From NCBI GenBank assembly GCA_963809925.1, contig CAWELH010000002.1, positions 442,495 through 506,494 on the forward strand: a DNA stretch of 64,000 bases. Reading direction: 5' to 3'. Position 1 is the first letter of the stretch; every line of letters starts with the position of its first letter. The DNA comes from DASQZK01 sp963809925. Its GTDB lineage: Bacteria > Bacteroidota > Bacteroidia > Bacteroidales > GCA-2748055. Under the pieces are notes generated by a model. The model was given only the letters and a program-made list of their open reading frames with translations. It searched no databases and was not told where the DNA came from. The position numbers and the translations under genes are program-made. This document shows, piece by piece, positions 27,079-36,873 of the stretch.

Positions 27079-27312
27079 GAAGTTAGGGAGTTAGGAAGTT
27101 AGGAAGTTAGGAAGTTAGGGAGTTAGGAAGTTAGGAAGTGAAAGGTGAGAGAGGTATTTGTAGAAAGATTCTTCCATGCCGGAGGCATTCACCATCAATA
27201 GCCATGGTTTAGCCCATGGACAAAGTGGAGTTCTTAAAATCATCCCTAAAAACCGCGTCCACTGTAGCTGAAGCGAAGGTGGCCAAGTCCACCGTAGCTT
27301 CAGCGGTAATTG
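27079..27312. repeat. Mosaic intergenic repeat (8-bp array plus two modules)
   Basis: 27079-27134 is seven tandem copies of GAAGTTAG (five exact). 27153-27262 is a module (GTAGAAAGATTCTTCCATG, CGGAGGCATTCACCA, CATGGACAAAGTGGAGTT) found inverted at 41103-41203. 27250-27312 holds two copies of the GC-rich GCGTCCACTGTAGCTGAAGCG module that also occurs at 41030-41060, 43170-43235, 46740-46790, 48550-48595 and 49303-49340. It fills the gap between two convergent genes and stops just before the stop codon of the next one. It is not a CRISPR array, as there are no spacers. Confidence 0.85.
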
Positions 27313-27327
27313 GCTGTCGCTAAACCA

Positions 27328-28884
27328 TTAATCACCCCGGCAGATCTTTAATGCGGTTTTCACCCCATCGGCGCCGCTGGATATGATTCCTCCCGCATAA
27401 CCACTTCCTTCACCCACTAAATATAAGTTTTCAAAGCCGGCACATTTGCCGTTTTCATCACGCACTACCTGGATTGGCGCCGAGGTTTTACTTTCCAGGC
27501 CCATGATTATGCCAGTATCAAAGCCTCTCATTTTCCGGCTGAAATCTTTAAGCCCGACACGCATGGATTCCTGGACTGCATCGGGTAGCATTTCCCACAG
27601 GGGCGCCGGCTCCAAACCTAATGGATAGGAAGTGGAAGGAATGCTTTGAGGTACCTTTTTATGAATAAAATCCTGGATGGAACAAAATGGTGCCCAGTAC
27701 CCTGAATGATACTCATAAAACGACGATTCCAGTTTTTCAAGCCAGTCGAGAACACCGGCAGCAGATACCGTCTGACCGATGATGGAATAGGGGTTTACAG
27801 CAGCGACAACTGCTGCATTGGAAAATTCCATATCGCGGCTGAAAAGACTCATGCCGTTCACAATATTAGTATTCTGATATGCTGTTGCCGGTACAATGAT
27901 GCCCCCGGGACACATGCAGAAGGTATATACGGGAAGTTTGCCCTCGGGATTTGCGGTAAGTCTGTACTCAGATGCCTTTACACCAGGAAGTTCTTCCTTT
28001 CCCCACTGAGCCCTGTTAATGACCTGCCTCCGGTGTTCCATCCTGCTGCCTAGAGCAAAATTCTTAGGCCGGAAAATTACAGATCTTTTCATGAGCATCC
28101 GGAAAGTTTCATAGGCTGAATGACCGGTACCGAGGATAAAATGATCGGCCTCAAATTCACCCTTCCCGGTCAAAGCCGCCACAACCCTGCCTTTCTTAAC
28201 CGAGAGGTCATCCAGGCATGTCCCGAAATGTATCTGACCACCAGCTTCCAGATATTGTTTGCGCAATGTCTTAACTATGCTCCTGAGTTGGTCACTTCCG
28301 AGATGAGGATGATTCATATATCTGATTTCTTCCGGGGCACCCGCAGCAATATAGGTATCAGTGATAAAATTTCGTTCATCGGAGATCCTTTTACTCCTGG
28401 AGGTAAGCTTACCATCGGAAAAAGTACCTGCGCCGCCCTCACCAAAGGCATAGTTGGCCGTTGGATCGAAAAGCCCTCCGGATTCGAAGGCAGAAATGCC
28501 CCTGGCTCTTTCATCAACATCCCAGCCCCGTTCAATGATGACCGTTTCAAAGCCGGCCTTTTGCAAAACAAATGCAGCAAAAAATCCTGCAGGGCCACTG
28601 CCTGTTATCAGGGCTTTTTCTTTGGTCTTTTTCAGGGGTATTTCTAAAGGTGTAGCGGCAACTTCCATTCCATATGTTAATTCCTGCGAACTGACAGCTA
28701 CAGTGATCTCCCAGTGAATGTTGGTTTTCTTCCTGGCATCCAGACTTTTGTTTTCAATGCGGTAGCTGAAATCCGCTATTCTGAGATGCTTCGAAATCTC
28801 TGCGCGTATTTCACTTTCTGAATACGCCGTGGGGAGCTGGATACTTATCTTCCGGAAGCCCATTTCCAATGGATTGGTTGACAA
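27328..28884 (-). CDS. FAD-dependent dehydrogenase-like protein (COG2509)
   Basis: 518 residues. An N-terminal alpha/beta domain (1-85; ISIQLPTAYSESEIRAEI) precedes the flavin domain, which starts ALITGSGPAGFFAAFVLQKAG (GxGxxG) and ERGWDVDERARGI. FGEGGAGTFSDGKLTSR, KNFALGSRMEHRRQVINRAQWG, FCMCPGGIIVPA and the C-terminal LVGEGSGYAGGI are typical of this group of large bacterial flavoproteins. The reaction is not known to me; members are annotated only as uncharacterised FAD dehydrogenases. A TACCTTTG box at 28887-28894 would put the transcript start at about the first ATG, so the ATG at 28863 (MGFRK) is an alternative start. The repeat region abuts its stop codon. Confidence 0.85.
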   Translation of the reverse strand: MSTNPLEMGFRKISIQLPTAYSESEIRAEISKHLRIADFSYRIENKSLDARKKTNIHWEITVAVSSQELTYGMEVAATPLEIPLKKTKEKALITGSGPAGFFAAFVLQKAGFETVIIERGWDVDERARGISAFESGGLFDPTANYAFGEGGAGTFSDGKLTSRSKRISDERNFITDTYIAAGAPEEIRYMNHPHLGSDQLRSIVKTLRKQYLEAGGQIHFGTCLDDLSVKKGRVVAALTGKGEFEADHFILGTGHSAYETFRMLMKRSVIFRPKNFALGSRMEHRRQVINRAQWGKEELPGVKASEYRLTANPEGKLPVYTFCMCPGGIIVPATAYQNTNIVNGMSLFSRDMEFSNAAVVAAVNPYSIIGQTVSAAGVLDWLEKLESSFYEYHSGYWAPFCSIQDFIHKKVPQSIPSTSYPLGLEPAPLWEMLPDAVQESMRVGLKDFSRKMRGFDTGIIMGLESKTSAPIQVVRDENGKCAGFENLYLVGEGSGYAGGIISSGADGVKTALKICRGD

Positions 28885-29181
28885 ATCAAAGGTATGAAGA
28901 ATATTTTATTTTAGGTGAGTTGGAGGGAATTGCGGGTGAGAACACCGATTCATCACAAAAGGCAATGTGCAAATCTTAAATAAGATCAACAATAAAATCG
29001 TAACTCTTATGTATACTTCAAATTATAAATATAAAATCCCAAACAGATAGTTTGTGAATATATTGAAATAGTTGCCTGCTTCGGTGTGTTTTGCATATTG
29101 AAATTTTTGTCAGTTGGTACTAATTTGTGAATTGGCATCTCCATCCAAAGTCTTATATCCGGCGGTTAATTAGTGTCTGCA

Positions 29182-29967
29182 TCAAATGACGGTGGCAAGC
29201 CTCATGGTTCTTTGTTCTCTGTATTCCTTCCACAGGATGATCTCAAGGATGATCAGGAAAGGCACCGCCATCCACAGACCAGTATACTGGATAAGCCGGA
29301 CTGGGATAAGAATCAGGGGACTTAGCAGGATTTGAAGAATGCCGGCAATTTTGTACAGAAGGATATGGTGTTCATCCTGTCGTAAAAGGCTGATGCCGAA
29401 AAAAATACCATTCAATCCCAGGATTGTCACGATAATCGTCTTTAATTCGGTTCCCCAGGGAAAGTCTGTTGCATATATCAGAAGATTAGATACAACATCG
29501 AGCGGGATCAGTACCATAATAATCATTACAGAAACCTGCATGATCACATTTTTTTGTCTTTTGCCAAGCGTATAAAATCCGAAATAAAACATCACACCTG
29601 ATAAGAGGTAGAGAGCCCATACAAGGAAGGACATCTTAAAGGGGACTGGGACAACATCTCCTGGAAGGAGCCGGCTGTATATCAACCAACTGATAACATA
29701 AACGAAACCGGTGACGAAGGAGAATAGCAGGAGCTTCGGCAGGTAGGATGTGTTGTACTCTGTCTCACTGGCGACTAATGTTTCTACCGGGCATCCAAGA
29801 CCGGTGGCGATGACTTTCAGCGTCGACATCCGGGGTTCCACCTCCCCTGACTCGATACGCTGTATCGTCCTGATGTCCACCTTGCAAAGGTCGGCCAGTT
29901 CCTGTTGCGTTATCCCCTTTTGATGACGGATTTCGTCGATTTTGTTTCCGGGACCGGGCTGTTTCAT
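29182..29967 (-). CDS. XRE-family regulator with a membrane domain
   Basis: 261 residues. The N-terminal HTH_3 domain (about 9-65) reads IDEIRHQKGITQQELADLCKVDIRTIQRIESGEVEPR. From residue 75 the protein is hydrophobic with about six membrane helices (LPKLLLFSFVTGFVYVISWLIY; MSFLVWALYLLSGVMFYFGF; VSVMIIMVLIPLDVVSNLLIY and others) and a short basic tail. Such proteins are DNA-binding regulators tethered to the inner membrane; the signal sensed is unknown. Alone in its orientation. Three 11-bp direct repeats lie 70-105 bp upstream and could be its own binding site. Confidence 0.85.
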   Translation of the reverse strand: MKQPGPGNKIDEIRHQKGITQQELADLCKVDIRTIQRIESGEVEPRMSTLKVIATGLGCPVETLVASETEYNTSYLPKLLLFSFVTGFVYVISWLIYSRLLPGDVVPVPFKMSFLVWALYLLSGVMFYFGFYTLGKRQKNVIMQVSVMIIMVLIPLDVVSNLLIYATDFPWGTELKTIIVTILGLNGIFFGISLLRQDEHHILLYKIAGILQILLSPLILIPVRLIQYTGLWMAVPFLIILEIILWKEYREQRTMRLATVI

Positions 29968-30038
29968 AGTTTCAGGATTTTATTTTGTCCTAAGGTATGC
30001 ATGATTTCATGGTGCATCCAGACAATAAGGATGAACTT

Positions 30039-30071
30039 ATACGGCATTTATACGGCATTAATACGGCATTT
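30039..30071. repeat. Three 11-bp direct repeats upstream of the XRE membrane regulator
   Basis: ATACGGCATTT, ATACGGCATTA, ATACGGCATTT in tandem without gaps. An 11-bp period puts each copy on the same face of the helix. Located between the regulator gene (start 29967) and the end of the rhamnosidase gene (30130). Confidence 0.8.
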
Positions 30072-30129
30072 GCCCTGTGGAGCACGGTTGGCATATACTC
30101 CGGCGCACAAATACCGGCCGTGTGTATTT

Positions 30130-33100
30130 TTATTTCGATTTGATATAACCGGTTACTTTTAGTGGTGGCATCAGTCCATTTTCCAGAAGTGGTTTATCTT
30201 TTTGCAGAAAATCACTGACCTTCGCCGAGCTGCTGACATTCTTCAATTCGCCATATTCCCTGAAATCACCGATCATCCTGTTTCGGTATGGGTTACCCAT
30301 GGTGATCACCAATTCGTTGCCCGTTTGCTTCAGGACGGGTACCGGAAAGCTCATCCCCGGTTTCCATGCGATACCGACGGACACGCCGTTCAGTCTGGCT
30401 TCAGCCGTGGCATGTTCCACATTCAGGCCGATGCAGAATGAATCACACGACGCCAGGAAATCCTCCGGAAGGTCAAAAGTAATGCTGTACATGGTTGTTC
30501 CGGAGAAATAACGAATATCAGGGACTTCAGATTCGTTGAGCGGGGAGAGCGTTGAAATATCCAGGGATTTTATTTTCTGAGGATACGGTGGCTCAAATTG
30601 TACAGTACCAGCAAAATCGGTGATTTCTATCTCCCTTTTTTCGAGGAATTTTACCGGAACAGATTCCATGCTTTCATTATAAAACCGGTAACCCGTTAGA
30701 CTGTCGGCGCTTACAATGATCGAATTACCGCTGAGAACGGCATCAGGAACCGGCTCTGATAAATCTTTTGTTACAGGAAAAAGTTGTGTCTCTCCCTTTG
30801 TCACCCTCGTAATACTCTTCTGATCTGAGCCCACACTGAAGATGAAGATCTTTGATTCCCGGGGTTTGAAACTTACAGGGATACGGACTTGTTCGCCTTC
30901 AATGGTAAAGACTGCCGGCCGGTAGACGGTACCCTGATCAGGATCCCACAACTCAGGAAGCTTACCCTTTGTCAAAAAGAGACATTCACGGTAAAGAGGT
31001 TTATTTTGCTGGTTGAAGACAAAGAATACGTCCTGGTCGCCTACCGATTTATGGATGAACATAAGGTTGAGGGAATCGGCTTCACCCGTGGAGATGGCAG
31101 GGAGGACGTTCTCGTCAGCAAGCACATCGCCGACAGGCTTGCCGTGGAAAATTGCCCCATTTCCATAACTATGCCTGGTCTGAGCGTTGTCGTCTCCCCA
31201 AAGTTTCGTGACGAGGGCACTGAATTCTTCCTTTTTTTCCTTGTTGTCTTTCAGGGAAAGCATCCGTTCAGGACGGCTTCCGTATATTATGGCTCCCTGC
31301 TTCACCAGTTCTTCAATCCGTTCCAGTGTCTCAATATCCATCAGGTTACTGGCAGGGAGGATGAGCATGCTGTACTCCAGTTTTCCTTTGAGCAATAATT
31401 TTCCGTCTTTCACGCTGACCATGTTCATCAGTGCATCGGCATTGCAGGCCTGTCCGCTGTAACCGAAGGGCAGGGTTGAGATCACCGGATTTTCGATGGT
31501 CTGCGGCAACTGGTCTCCAACATAGTAAAGGACTTCTTTTATAACCGTCCCTTTCTGAAGGATGTATTGTATACGCGACTGGTACCCGGTCCAGCCGGAG
31601 GCGAACTGCCACCATGGATTCAGGCGGTTAAAATGAGCGGCAAATGGTCCGAGCGTCATCCCGGCAGGTGCGTCGAGGGGTTGATGGACATTGCTGTGAA
31701 GGATGATCTGGTTCAGTCCCATACAGTAGGCCCTGTCTCCATAGGGTTTCAGTGCCTGAGGTGTCTCACTGTAATGGGCCATGCCCGTATAGGCTTCTGT
31801 ACCGATAACAGGCTTGTCATATACCACCGCCGATGCAGCGGGAAAACTTAATTCCGGTCGTGCGGAGGGCACGTAATTGATGAAGGTCTGATCATTAACG
31901 TTCGCCCAGAATTCAAACATCGGAAGATCAATATAGCTGTTTGCCTTCATAATATCCAACGGCGGGTAATTCAGTTCACCATAGATGGCTTCAGCATGAT
32001 ATTCAAGATTATGGCTGTGACAGAGCTCTTTAAAATGTCCGTAATAATTTTCTCCGATGAGATCAGAGATGGTTTTCCTGAAATCGTACAGGAACGCTTC
32101 TGAAGTTCCCGGGTCATCGACAGTTTCTCCGCAGAGCACCGGGATAAAATTCGTCATATCATACCCCCTGCGACTTTTAAATTCATCTTTAAACCGGCCG
32201 GTCCAGTTCTGGTATCCGCATTCCCAGCTGTCGATAAGCAGAAATTTAAACGTATTGCCTGCGTATTTTCCAGCGTGGTCGATAAGTTTCTGAGGATAAT
32301 TACTGAAATGAAGATTAAGGGCTGAAGTATCCATCTTGTCGCATTCAAGGCCCCTTCCTTCTGCTGTTGCCGGACCGTTCGTTGCACCGGTCGATGTATA
32401 TCCAAAGCGTATTACCTTCCAGTTGCCTTCAGGAGCATCCCAGTTGAGAATTCCGTCCATGCCCATTTTATCACTGATATCAATAATGTCACGCTCAGAT
32501 ACGGCCTGGCTGATGGTCTGTTCTGACTGTATTTTGTCGAAGCAGGACATATTATCCGGTTTGACTGAGGCGGTTTTTTCAAGATGAAAAGGAATGCTGC
32601 TGTTATAGGCAGGATTTTCATTTTTCTTCAGAAGTTCCAGTTCACCAAGTGCCACGCTTCTGGATTTGCTCTTTTCGTTCAGTTGGATCCTGAAATACCT
32701 GGCCCTGGTGGATGGTATAGCGAACTGAAATGTTTTGTTCATTCCAACGGTCTCAATCTCACTGACCTTTGTGAATCGATGGCCATCGGATGAAGCGAAC
32801 AGGTCAAATGTCAGGCTGAATGTTGACATATCCTCCCACATAAATACCTGACGTGGGTGAATTGCAATCTTTTCTGCCGTAAAGGGTTGACCGAAATCAA
32901 ATTGCAAATTGCTTCCCCTGGCCAGTCTCAGGGTACTGGTTGGACAGCCGTCATACAGCGTAAAAGAATTTATGGAATCTCCTGAAGTTACCGATGGCTG
33001 CGCCATTCTGAAAGAGCTTTGTCCATCACCCGACCTGTAAGCCAGGACCGCAACATCATTGTAAAAGTCCCTGACAGACTGAGGCTTGGGGAGTATGACG

Positions 33101-33567
33101 CCGTCATTCTTTCCTCCTGAAAGGTATGTTTTCGTCCATACAAACTGCTTCATGGACTTCTCCGGAGTGATCCAGGGACCTCCGCTGGTGCTCCAGCCGT
33201 CACAATTGTGAGCACCGATACTGATGCCAAGACTGTCTGCTTTCTGTAGCGCCCATTCAAACATTTCATACCATTCCGGTGTGTTGAATTTTATCTGTGT
33301 CACGCCAAAATTCTTCCCATTAAAAAGCCCGATATTAAGAATTGTAGCCTGGCTGATACCCTGTTTCTTCATTGACTCAAGATCTTTGGTAATACCTTCC
33401 TTTGTGATAGCCCCGTCGAGCCAATGCCACCAGGTGTGTACTTTTACATTCTGTGGAGGAAAAGTAAAATCATCCTTACTGATTCGTACCTGCGTCTCTG
33501 GTTGAGAGCAACCAAGTAAAAGAATTGAAAACAGAAGTGTGCCAAGGATTTTTGAGTATGGTTTCAT
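30130..33567 (-). CDS. GH106 family alpha-L-rhamnosidase-like lipoprotein
   Basis: 1145 residues. Lipobox LLLGC with Cys20 places it in an outer membrane facing the periplasm or surface. The N-terminal part (KVHTWWHWLDGAITKEGIT, DLESMKKQGISQATILNIG, AHNCDGWSTSGGPWITPE) is the hallmark of the Glyco_hydro_106 family, which removes terminal L-rhamnose from plant or bacterial polysaccharides with a (beta/alpha)8 domain. LIDSWECGYQNWT and YHAEAIYGELNYPPLDIMK belong to the catalytic core, and a jelly-roll-like region follows with a C-terminal GH2-type sugar-binding domain (LNVEHATAEARLNGVSVG). It is not next to a SusC/SusD pair; the closest is 18 kb away. Exact sugar linkage is not predictable. Confidence 0.88.
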   Translation of the reverse strand: MKPYSKILGTLLFSILLLGCSQPETQVRISKDDFTFPPQNVKVHTWWHWLDGAITKEGITKDLESMKKQGISQATILNIGLFNGKNFGVTQIKFNTPEWYEMFEWALQKADSLGISIGAHNCDGWSTSGGPWITPEKSMKQFVWTKTYLSGGKNDGVILPKPQSVRDFYNDVAVLAYRSGDGQSSFRMAQPSVTSGDSINSFTLYDGCPTSTLRLARGSNLQFDFGQPFTAEKIAIHPRQVFMWEDMSTFSLTFDLFASSDGHRFTKVSEIETVGMNKTFQFAIPSTRARYFRIQLNEKSKSRSVALGELELLKKNENPAYNSSIPFHLEKTASVKPDNMSCFDKIQSEQTISQAVSERDIIDISDKMGMDGILNWDAPEGNWKVIRFGYTSTGATNGPATAEGRGLECDKMDTSALNLHFSNYPQKLIDHAGKYAGNTFKFLLIDSWECGYQNWTGRFKDEFKSRRGYDMTNFIPVLCGETVDDPGTSEAFLYDFRKTISDLIGENYYGHFKELCHSHNLEYHAEAIYGELNYPPLDIMKANSYIDLPMFEFWANVNDQTFINYVPSARPELSFPAASAVVYDKPVIGTEAYTGMAHYSETPQALKPYGDRAYCMGLNQIILHSNVHQPLDAPAGMTLGPFAAHFNRLNPWWQFASGWTGYQSRIQYILQKGTVIKEVLYYVGDQLPQTIENPVISTLPFGYSGQACNADALMNMVSVKDGKLLLKGKLEYSMLILPASNLMDIETLERIEELVKQGAIIYGSRPERMLSLKDNKEKKEEFSALVTKLWGDDNAQTRHSYGNGAIFHGKPVGDVLADENVLPAISTGEADSLNLMFIHKSVGDQDVFFVFNQQNKPLYRECLFLTKGKLPELWDPDQGTVYRPAVFTIEGEQVRIPVSFKPRESKIFIFSVGSDQKSITRVTKGETQLFPVTKDLSEPVPDAVLSGNSIIVSADSLTGYRFYNESMESVPVKFLEKREIEITDFAGTVQFEPPYPQKIKSLDISTLSPLNESEVPDIRYFSGTTMYSITFDLPEDFLASCDSFCIGLNVEHATAEARLNGVSVGIAWKPGMSFPVPVLKQTGNELVITMGNPYRNRMIGDFREYGELKNVSSSAKVSDFLQKDKPLLENGLMPPLKVTGYIKSK

Positions 33568-34222
33568 GGAATGGATATTTGGTTATTTTTCAAACATTGA
33601 GGCCCGTACTTTGAGCCGGCAGGATCGAAAATTACAAAATTCCCTTGAGTGAGCGTAATTTTCATTGACTATTATGCTGATATATGCTGTTTAAAACCAT
33701 ACAAACGCATTATTCGATGCTGAGAAAAGGCATGGGGCACAAGCCTTGATTCCCGGAATATATATCCCTTAAAGGCTACCTCATTTCCTGAATATTTAGT
33801 TTCAATAATTGTTCGGGTGAAAATCTACCACTTTCTTCCGGATGACTATGTTGGCTGACTACAAATAAACTACCAAAACATTTTTCCGGTGCTCATCATA
33901 AATATTTTATAAGTTCCATATTTTAGCTACTGTAAATTGATATACAAATGGACCAATGAATATCTCGAAATATATTGTATTATTCAAAAAAATTAATAAT
34001 TTTAGTATTGCAAATATACGTTGGAGATTAAACAAGGAGTCCTGAAAATTTAGTTTTACGCATCAGGAAATGGTTTCTTTTCTTTCTTTGGCAGCCCTGA
34101 GGCATGCCAACATTGCTTCATTGGATTGCGTATCCCTGTGAGGTTTAATCTGCATTAAAATCGGTTTGCAAGAAATCATTGCTTTACCTTCAGAAACTGA
34201 ACTCTGAAAAGTAAATCTTTAT
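33568..34222. other. Intergenic region between the rhamnosidase and export operon
   Basis: 655 bp between divergent genes. No convincing ORF, hairpin terminator or repeat. TAGTATTG at 34003-34010 is one base from the -7 consensus for the export operon, but has no TTTG at the proper spacing. Confidence 0.5.
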
Positions 34223-35554
34223 ATGAAACAAAGCACTCTATATGCTATTGTCGTTTTGTTTTTTCTTTCTGCTTGCAGAGGTAAGCCGGACGGAATTATC
34301 CGCTTCTACCTCGAACCTTCAGAATACGTTGAAAAGATTACTGCACCGGGTACCGTGAAGGCAGTCAATACAAATTATCTCAAGGCCCCGATGTTGGGAT
34401 TGTCAAACGTCTCATTTCTTAAGGGTAATGGTGACTATGCAAAAAAAGGGGATACTGTTTGTATCCTTGAATTACCCGAATTAATAAACGAGCTTGAGAA
34501 TAATACTTCGGACCTTGAAAACCTTGAAGCTGAGCTGAAAAAACTTGAAGCCGGGCATACCCTGGCCATCTCGATGCTTGAAGCTCAGATTGAAAATAAT
34601 GATATCGATCTTGCCATTTCCGATCTTGATTCAGTTCAGAAAAAATTTGCGCCGCCATTGCAACGTAAACTGATCTCTCTTCAGCAGGAAAAAGCGGCCC
34701 TCATAAAACAGAAGTTAGACAAGAAACTATTGTCACAGAAAGAGATTGCAGAAACGGAATTGCGAGGGATGAAATCCCGAATCAAACAACAGGAAAGCAG
34801 GATCGACCGACTGAAAGACGAGATAAAAATGCTGACCATTACGGCACCTGCAGACGGGATCACAGTACATACGGAAGCACCCATTCTGTTCCTTATGAGC
34901 AGTCGTGGTCATACAACCATGGGTGGTAAGATAGAAGAAGGCAGCTCTGTATGGCCGAATATGAATTTGCTGGAGATGCCTGAATTATCTGATGTTCAGG
35001 TTATAGCACTCGTACCGGAATCGGATTACAAGCGGGTGGAGGCAGGACAGAAAGTTAAAATACAGGTCGAAGCGGTTAGCCATCTTGAAACAACCGGTTT
35101 GGTAAACCGGAAAATGCTGGTTGGAAAAAAAGTAAAGGAAGAGTCTGATATCAAGGTCTATGAGGTAGTCATTGATGTGGATAGTTGTGATACCCAAATG
35201 ACACCGGGACTAAGTGCCAGTTGTGAGATAATGATCCATGATTTGAAAGATACCCTGGTTGTCCCCGCCATTGCTGTATTTGAAGAAGAGGATGTGCGAT
35301 ATGTATATGTTGCTTCCGGGAAGAGATTCAACAAAGTTGTCGTTGAAACCGGCCTCTCAAACAGCTCTCAGAGCATTATAGCGGCAGGTCTTAAAGGAGG
35401 GGAGACCATTGCAATGTCTAAACCACCTCAGGGATTGATAACGAAAATTGCAACGGCAGACAGTGACAGCTCTGATACTGCAATGAAGGAAGGCGACCTT
35501 CAGGGGCACGAGAATTCTGATACCATTAGCGATGAACTTAAGTTAAATCCATAA
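34223..35554 (+). CDS. HlyD-type periplasmic adaptor lipoprotein, first of three
   Basis: 443 residues. Signal MKQSTLYAIVVLFFLSAC with Cys18 lipidated. A beta-rich start (ITAPGTVKAVNTNYLKAPML, with KKGDTVCILE as the first half of a lipoyl-like domain) leads into a long coiled coil at about 92-205 (EKAALIKQKLDKKLLSQKEIAE), the second lipoyl half (ITAPADGITVHTEAP), a beta-barrel domain and a membrane-proximal region (LVVPAIAVFEEEDVRYVYV). Adaptors of this type bridge an inner-membrane transporter and a TolC channel. The Asp/Glu-rich tail after residue 415 is unusual. First gene of the operon; 13 bp separates it from the next adaptor. Confidence 0.9.
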   Translation: MKQSTLYAIVVLFFLSACRGKPDGIIRFYLEPSEYVEKITAPGTVKAVNTNYLKAPMLGLSNVSFLKGNGDYAKKGDTVCILELPELINELENNTSDLENLEAELKKLEAGHTLAISMLEAQIENNDIDLAISDLDSVQKKFAPPLQRKLISLQQEKAALIKQKLDKKLLSQKEIAETELRGMKSRIKQQESRIDRLKDEIKMLTITAPADGITVHTEAPILFLMSSRGHTTMGGKIEEGSSVWPNMNLLEMPELSDVQVIALVPESDYKRVEAGQKVKIQVEAVSHLETTGLVNRKMLVGKKVKEESDIKVYEVVIDVDSCDTQMTPGLSASCEIMIHDLKDTLVVPAIAVFEEEDVRYVYVASGKRFNKVVVETGLSNSSQSIIAAGLKGGETIAMSKPPQGLITKIATADSDSSDTAMKEGDLQGHENSDTISDELKLNP

Positions 35555-35567
35555 TCTGGAAAAGACG

Positions 35568-36851
35568 ATGATAAGGATACAATATAAAAAGAATACAACG
35601 ACACTCAGGCAGTTGTTCACCGGGTTTTCCTTTCTTGCCCTCATCTCTGCACTAATCTGTGGTTGTCACTACAACAAAGATGAGGGTGTTCAGACCACCC
35701 AGGTTAAACGCGGTACATTTACAGAGGAACTGATCGAGGAAGGAACCATCCGTGCCGTCAATTCAATTAGTATTAACTCACCACGAATTTCCTACCGGTA
35801 CGGAACACTGAAAATTGGCAGTATGGTGGATGACGGAAAAGAAGTGGAGAAAGGTGATACACTGATCATCTTCGATCCAAGTGAAGTGAAAAAAGCAATT
35901 GTCGATGTTGAACAGAAACTCGAAATTGCAAATGCTGAGTTCGATAAGTTAAAAGCCACTCAGAAATCTGAAATTGAAGATCTGCAAGCAGACTTGGAGA
36001 TATCTAAGATTTCGCTTGAGATATCGAAAATTAATTTTGAACAGTCGGTCCATGAGGCGGAGATCACTAAGAAAGAAATCGGCCTGAAACTGGAAAATGC
36101 GCGCCTGGCGCTGGAGCGGGCGGGAGAACAGATTGAAAATAAGAAAAGAATTCATAAAGTCGATATTTTTCAGAAGCAGATCAGTATCAATCAGTTGGAG
36201 GCTCAATATAAAGAGGCGAAAAGTACGATTGATAATCTTTTCGTTGTGAGTCCGGCCAGGGGTATTGCCATCGTCCAGCATAATTGGATGTCGAACCAAA
36301 AGTGGCAGGTTGGGGACCAGCCCTATCCGGGATCAAAAATCATTGAACTTCCGGATCTGGACGAGATGATGGCAGATATTGAGATTAATGAAGTCGATGC
36401 ACTGAAGGTTTCAACCGGCATCAGGGTAATCATCACACCGGATGCTTATTCCGACACAACCTTTAATGGAGAGATCACCTGGATGGCAAATCTTGCGCAG
36501 AATAAAGATTACGATTCAAAGATCAAAGTATTTCCTATTGGAGTTCTTATTCCGGAGAGCTCTGATAAGCTGATGCCAGGATTGACAGTGAGTTGCAGGC
36601 TCATAATCAAAGAGATCCCCGATGTTCTGATCATTCCGCTCGAATCAGTTTTTAAGGACGATCTGCAGGAATATGTCTATGTTAGGTCCGGCTCAGGTTT
36701 CAAAAAGAAAGACATTAAGATATCTGCATACAATACGGATTATGCACTCGTTGAGGAAGGGGTTGCCGAGAAGGAAGAATTGGCACTCAGTGATCCATAT
36801 AAGGATAAAATGGAAACCGGCGCCAAAAAGACATCGAAGGCTAACCTATAA
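35568..36851 (+). CDS. HlyD-type periplasmic adaptor lipoprotein, second of three
   Basis: 427 residues. A longer N-terminus (RIQYKKNTTTLRQLF) precedes the hydrophobic segment FLALISALICGC, so Cys33 is the likely lipidation site. Layout as in its neighbours: EEGTIRAVNSISINSPRI, lipoyl half VEKGDTLIIFDPSEV, a coiled coil at about 115-215 (LQADLEISKISLEISKINFE), VVSPARGIAIVQHN, a barrel domain with EINEVDALKVSTGIRVII, and DVLIIPLESVFKDDLQEYVYV. It is clearly paralogous to the genes on each side but strongly diverged, so the three are not a recent duplication. Confidence 0.9.
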   Translation: MIRIQYKKNTTTLRQLFTGFSFLALISALICGCHYNKDEGVQTTQVKRGTFTEELIEEGTIRAVNSISINSPRISYRYGTLKIGSMVDDGKEVEKGDTLIIFDPSEVKKAIVDVEQKLEIANAEFDKLKATQKSEIEDLQADLEISKISLEISKINFEQSVHEAEITKKEIGLKLENARLALERAGEQIENKKRIHKVDIFQKQISINQLEAQYKEAKSTIDNLFVVSPARGIAIVQHNWMSNQKWQVGDQPYPGSKIIELPDLDEMMADIEINEVDALKVSTGIRVIITPDAYSDTTFNGEITWMANLAQNKDYDSKIKVFPIGVLIPESSDKLMPGLTVSCRLIIKEIPDVLIIPLESVFKDDLQEYVYVRSGSGFKKKDIKISAYNTDYALVEEGVAEKEELALSDPYKDKMETGAKKTSKANL

Positions 36852-36873
36852 TTTCAGTGCCAAAATCGTGAAC

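Noticed and set aside
36673..36873. 67-codon N-terminal extension of the third adaptor
   Set aside because: It overlaps the second adaptor's coding sequence and would hide the lipoprotein signal.
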